The notes under the pieces were generated by a model. It did not search any database, had not been told where the DNA came from, and worked only from the letters and a program-made list of their open reading frames with translations. The position numbers and the translations under genes are program-made. From Chaetorhynchus papuensis (taxonomy: Eukaryota > Chordata > Aves > Passeriformes > Rhipiduridae), in the NCBI GenBank assembly GCA_013396525.1, contig VWYX01000009.1:2773947-2837946 (forward strand): a stretch of 64,000 bases of DNA, written 5' to 3'. Positions 59,905 to 64,000 of the stretch are shown piece by piece (position 1 is the first letter of the stretch; the number at the start of each line of letters is the position of its first letter).

Positions 59905-61450
59905 AGGCCCTGTTGTCCCTCTCAGTGGCGGAAGTGAGCTGTGGTCCTGCGGCTGGCTATTTGAGCACGGAGAGCCTGGGTGTGACAGCTAAGCCATAGC
60001 AGGGGTTACATGCTTCAGCTGTACAGCAAGCCAATTTTCGTTCAGATCTCAGCAGATTAGAGAAGTGGTGTACTTGTCTGGAGACCATAGCATCTCGTGT
60101 TGTACTGTGTTTTTTTCTGTTTTCTTTTCAAATGGCCAGTTTCAGATCACCACTTGTTTATTCCCAGTTTTCCTCCCCAGTGAGCGCTTTGCTCTAGTGA
60201 AGCTACTTGCTTGTTCTTTGGCCATATTCTTCCATAGAGTAAAAGTAACTTTGTAATTCAGTTGGCTTTAAAAAGTACTTCAGTCTACACATATTTTTAG
60301 TTGCCATTAAAAAAAGATCTAGTTTCATTTTAATTCCAAATTGGAAATTGAGTTTAGTTTATCAGATTGGTAAATTATAGACTTTTGTCCAGATTGGGAC
60401 ATTTTTTTTCTTTGCTCCTAGTGATTGTTTTTAGTTTTATGCTTTGTGTTTTGGCACACTAGATCTCTTTATCTTTAGTTGGTTAAAGTTAATTTTTTTA
60501 ACTGCTCTATAAGTATCTTAGATTTTAAGGTATAATGGGGATAGCATTGCCTTGATTTGTGTAAGACTCAGGGATAATCTTGTTTAAAGGCTTTTTTCTT
60601 TGCTGCTTTCTAGTAATGTAGGTACAACAATATCAGTTCAAAACATGGAGTAAGTGGGGAATGGGGAAGGAGGAAACAAATGCTTTTCTTTTTTTTTTTT
60701 TTCCTCCCCCCCACCAGCCAGCCAGCTGGACATAGTCACATTTTATTTTCTATACAAAACTGGATTTATTATTTTTTTTCTTTAGTTTATAGAACAGTAC
60801 AGGCAAGCAACTGTCAGTTAGCAGTGACACGGAAAGAGATATCTTGCATTGTGGAAGCAAAACAGCAATCAAGAAGAATTAACTCCAACAATTCAGCTAG
60901 TGACTCGCTGGAATGGACTGTTAGGACACAGCCTGATGAGAAAACATTGCTGATTTTTTTCTTCGTTTCAGATTCAGAAATAACTCAGCTTCTTTTTGTG
61001 ACAAATACTTGCAGCGTCACCCTTTCTGGATGATACCTTCACTCTCCTATGCAACTGGAGACTTGAAACTGGAGCTGCTTAAACAATCAGTCCTTTGAAC
61101 TGTTTATGTGAATCATGCCTGCTAACGTGAAAGTGTGCGTTTGTTCTCAGCCTGGTTCACAGCAGCACTGTTTGTCTGTAAAAGCATTTTGTGTGCAGTA
61201 CAGTCCTGAAGAATTGTTCCTCTCACTGCTTCTTTCTGTAAATATTGCTAGAAGTAGAATACATTTTAACAGTACATAGCAGTATGCCTGGGCTGCTTTT
61301 CTGTGTTGAACCTTCATGCAAACATAATTTAGACCATCTTAGTGTAAACGGTTTATATTTTATAAGATTCAGTTTGGTTTTATTTTTCTATTTTTAATTA
61401 TGTACATATAACAGAATAAATATTAAAATAAATTGTATTACATCTTGGCT
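59905..61450 (+). other. SEMA4D: SEMA4D 3' UTR of the membrane isoform
   Basis: Non-coding sequence from the TGA to just past overlapping poly(A) signals. It is AT-rich with long T tracts (for example 60689-60701) and several ATTT-type stretches. The end is inferred from the signals at 61415-61432, with cleavage expected some 10-25 nt on. Confidence 0.75.
61415..61432 (+). promoter_or_regulatory. SEMA4D: Overlapping poly(A) signals of SEMA4D
   Basis: AATAAA at 61415-61420, ATTAAA at 61422-61427 and AATAAA at 61427-61432 lie about 1.5 kb after the stop codon. They are the only such cluster in the 3' UTR that I see. Using them would end the transcript before the alternative exon at 61802, so poly(A) choice and the internal donor should compete. 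Confidence 0.75.
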
Positions 61451-61801
61451 TTTCTGAAACGTGACACAATGACAGTGCTTTCCATTTGGCAAGCACTAAC
61501 GTTCCTTGAGATTTCCTTTGGGGGGAATGTAAAAACTTTGTAATTAATTTGAAGCAGCCTCTCAGCTTCAGTTGAATGGGTTATATATAATCCAGGGTGG
61601 GGAGATGGGAAGGATGGGAGAAAAACAACGTGGGTGAAGGAGGAAAGTTCCCCTCTCTAGGAGCCTAGGGACACTTCGTCTTACTACCTTTCTAAAACTC
61701 ATTTGTCTTTTTGCATTATTTCTTCATTGTGTGATGTATGTCTTGCAACTTTTTTCCTTAGTACCCTTTTACTTTCTTTTCTGTCCTCTTCTGTCACACA
61801 G

Positions 61802-62008
61802 CCTCATCTCCTATACCTTTCCCTCCTACTGGTACCTCCTTTTTGTCCTGTGTGGGAAGTGATTCACCTCCTTCACCCACCAGTACCCAGCCTGATGTTT
61901 GGTCTAGCAAAGACCCCGTAAAGGTCATGTTGTTGCCACCTTTCCTAAGTGACCAGGCACAGCATGTTAGTGTCCGGGGACCTTTCCATCTCTTCTGCCA
62001 AGCCACAG
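61802..62008 (+). CDS. SEMA4D: Alternative SEMA4D exon downstream of the 3' UTR (soluble isoform)
   Basis: A 207-nt open exon bordered by a strong pyrimidine tract plus 'tctgtcacacag' and by 'ACAG|gtaagt'. It starts with two bases of a codon, matching the phase-1 donor after 59314. The product is Pro/Ser/Thr-rich, then has STQPDVWSSKDPVKVMLLP and DQAQHVSV..PFHLFCQATG, which looks like the first strands and first cysteine of an Ig-like domain. I recall closely similar text in the alternative C-terminus of human SEMA4D. If not spliced at 62008 the frame stops at about 62052. The exon(s) completing the Ig fold were not found up to 64000 and should lie beyond. The isoform would lack the membrane helix and so be secreted. 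Confidence 0.75.
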
Positions 62009-64000
62009 GTAAGTTGGAGGACCCCTGTATAAGCCAGCACTTTCTTCATTAAAGGTTTAGCTGTATCACCATGTACTGTATAAGTTTTACTTTTCTGATG
62101 TTTGGGTGGGGGAGAACAAGAGCAGAGACAATATCAGGATGCTCTTACCAGGAGCGAGTCACTGCGAGTACTTTTCTGTATAATGGAGGCTCTGATTCAG
62201 CAATCCACCTTAGTGTGTTAATAGGCAACTGATTTTATTTGGCTCACTTGGATGGTGGAGGAATTCAGTGAATCAGGATTGCACACAGATGTTTAGCAGG
62301 TAGATATTTTCATTGTCAGTGTGTATGCAGTTTAAAAAACCACACTTTTATTGGATTTGAATTTAGCATATTTTCTGGACCAGGTCAGTCATTCTTTTTT
62401 CATCTTATTTCAAATGGTGAAGTACATACAGTAATAACAATTTCCATTTTATGACATATATTATCTGAGGTGTACAGGAGGACAAAGCTATTTTTTCCAT
62501 AGCAATTCAACATTTTTTTTTCCAGTTCTTGTTTGGATTGTTACAAATTACAATTTGTAATTGCTGGTATAAACTAAGTGTGATTTAATGGATCTAAACA
62601 GGTCTTCATATGTAGCCTTATTCTTTAAAAGAAGAAATTACACAGATTGAATAATTTTAAAAACTAGTGTTTTTCCATATTTGTGTCCGTTAGTGTTATA
62701 AGGGATATAAATCTTTATAAGCATAGATCTTAACAAAGGCACTATTTGTATTTCCATGGCTAAAAGGAACAACAGTGGGATGAAGGTTCTTTCATAGAAT
62801 AGAATAATTTAGATTGGAAAACACTTTTCAGCAGTAATTTGTTCACTTTTGCCTTAGGCAATTCAGAAATTTCATTGTCCACCATGGAAAAAAAAGTTAC
62901 ACTAGCACAAAAGATTTAAACAGTTTGATAATCGTACTACAGACCTGGACTTTATTTTTAAATTGCTTTTTTTCATCCAGCAGTGCCCATCTTAATATGA
63001 TGCTGATGCTACTCTTAAAATTTGTAATTGTATTTGCCTTGGTAGTGAACTGGAGAAGGAAGGTGCAGTGTTCTAAAGTCAGCCTCTGGACTTCAGTCGT
63101 CAGGAGGTGCAGGGTGAATAGTGGGAGAAACTGTAACAACACCTGGCATCCAAGGGATGGCACAGGTGGGGCCAAGGTGACCCAGCTGTGGAAGCACTTC
63201 TGTGCCTCTCAAAGCAGGGAAGGACTGGACTTTGTGTCATGGATGGACGTTGTGCTCCCTTTGGGAAACAAGGCAGTTGGCTGACACATCACACTCTTCT
63301 GTTACCCAAGATTACAACTTTAGTCTCTTGAGTTAAAAAACAAGCAACCCAGCAAATGTAAACCATCACACTGAACTGGTGCAGATATTTTGCGTCTTTC
63401 TGGGTCCCACATGTGAGGATATATAAATTCATCCAGGGTGGGGGGTGGCTAAGCAGTTGCTTTTGCAAGGAAGGTCTCTGCTTGGATTTGTTCAAATTTG
63501 TTCAGTGTCTGTTGATATTTCTTTATATTAACATAGCTGTAATGGAACTTTATTTCCCTCAGCTATGACTATAAGGTAAAATGTGTTTGCAAGGAGCAAA
63601 AGGGTTAAATGAGACAGGCAGAGAGTTAAATGTTGTGCCTGGTTGTCTGCAAAAAGGGTATGGCATCAGTAAATGTATGATGCAGATACATAGATTGCCA
63701 CATCATCCAGTCAAAAACCTCAAGCTTATTTTTAATTAAGTTTCTAACTTAATTGTTATTGTATCAGAATTGCTGAATCTCTTCCTTTTTTTAATTGTAA
63801 ATATCTGTTTCAAGCTGTCTGGAAACTCAGCAGGAGTTGGTGAGTTCTTTTGCTCATCTCTTACTCATCCCACGTGTTTTAACCTGAAAGCTCGCCTAAG
63901 GATAACACTTTACAACTTTGTAACTGGCTCATTTCCATAAGGTAAAGTTACGTGGATACAGCACAAACAGCACTTGTGGCAAACTGCTACATTTTTTCTG
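62009..64000 (+). other. Sequence after the alternative exon, nothing coding recognised
   Basis: Probably the intron following the alternative SEMA4D exon, if that exon is used; otherwise downstream flank. I looked for a continuation of the second Ig-like domain and did not find it. The 119-codon frame 62925-63284 has no Ig or other domain features. Confidence 0.5.
62793..62832 (-). repeat. Possible CR1 LINE fragment
   Basis: The text 'catagaatagaataattt' followed by 'agattggaaaacactttt' resembles the reverse complement of the 3' end of bird CR1 elements (cataga-atcatagaat...ggttggaa). It is short and diverged, so it is only a likely match. Confidence 0.45.

Noticed and set aside
62009..62052. 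Read-through tail after the alternative exon
   Set aside because: The donor at 62009 is a near-perfect gtaagt; the 14-codon tail is more likely intron, though retention would give a short secreted form.
62925..63284. 119-codon frame as the continuation of the alternative SEMA4D exon
   Set aside because: It lacks Ig-fold motifs, and no acceptor in the right phase was seen before a suitable Ig strand.

Overview
The window is vertebrate nuclear DNA, almost certainly from a bird. It carries one recognisable protein-coding gene on the + strand, SEMA4D (semaphorin 4D, CD100), split into 14 coding exons between 38075 and 59904. Two things point to a bird. The SEMA4D protein is clearly orthologous to mammalian SEMA4D but divergent from it. 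An LTR-type repeat at about 35765-36816 is of a kind I know from many avian genomes, with tandem 'ctgctgcagcgtgggtc'-like units and a terminal segment reading 'accaaaaccaggctatgcaa'. In chicken SEMA4D lies on the Z chromosome; that this window is Z-linked is inference.

Layout. Positions 1 to about 37775 are AT-rich and hold no exon I can recognise. They probably belong to the long 5' intron(s) or 5' flank of SEMA4D and contain simple repeats, the avian LTR element and two unexplained minus-strand ORF clusters (29.3-30.0 kb and 33.1-33.8 kb). A probable acceptor at 37775 opens an exon with about 300 nt of 5' UTR (three short uORFs) and the initiator ATG at 38075. Thirteen more coding exons follow, all with GT/AG borders and compatible phases. 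Together they predict 855 residues: signal peptide, Sema beta-propeller, PSI domain, Ig-like domain, stalk, one transmembrane helix and a cytoplasmic tail. The 3' UTR ends near 61450 after overlapping AATAAA signals.

The 6.6-kb intron 11 (50843-57446) carries an antisense endogenous retrovirus remnant. It has an LTR (about 56490-57122), a tRNA-Lys-like primer binding site and long gag-like open frames, and appears 3'-truncated.

The most interesting point lies past the usual end of the gene. A 207-nt open, well-bordered exon at 61802-62008 sits beyond the poly(A) signals. Its phase matches a cryptic donor inside the last coding exon (after 59314). Splicing the two would drop the stalk, transmembrane helix and tail, and would start a second Ig-like domain whose remaining exons lie past the window. 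This predicts a secreted SEMA4D isoform. No complete second gene, tRNA, rRNA or CRISPR array was seen.
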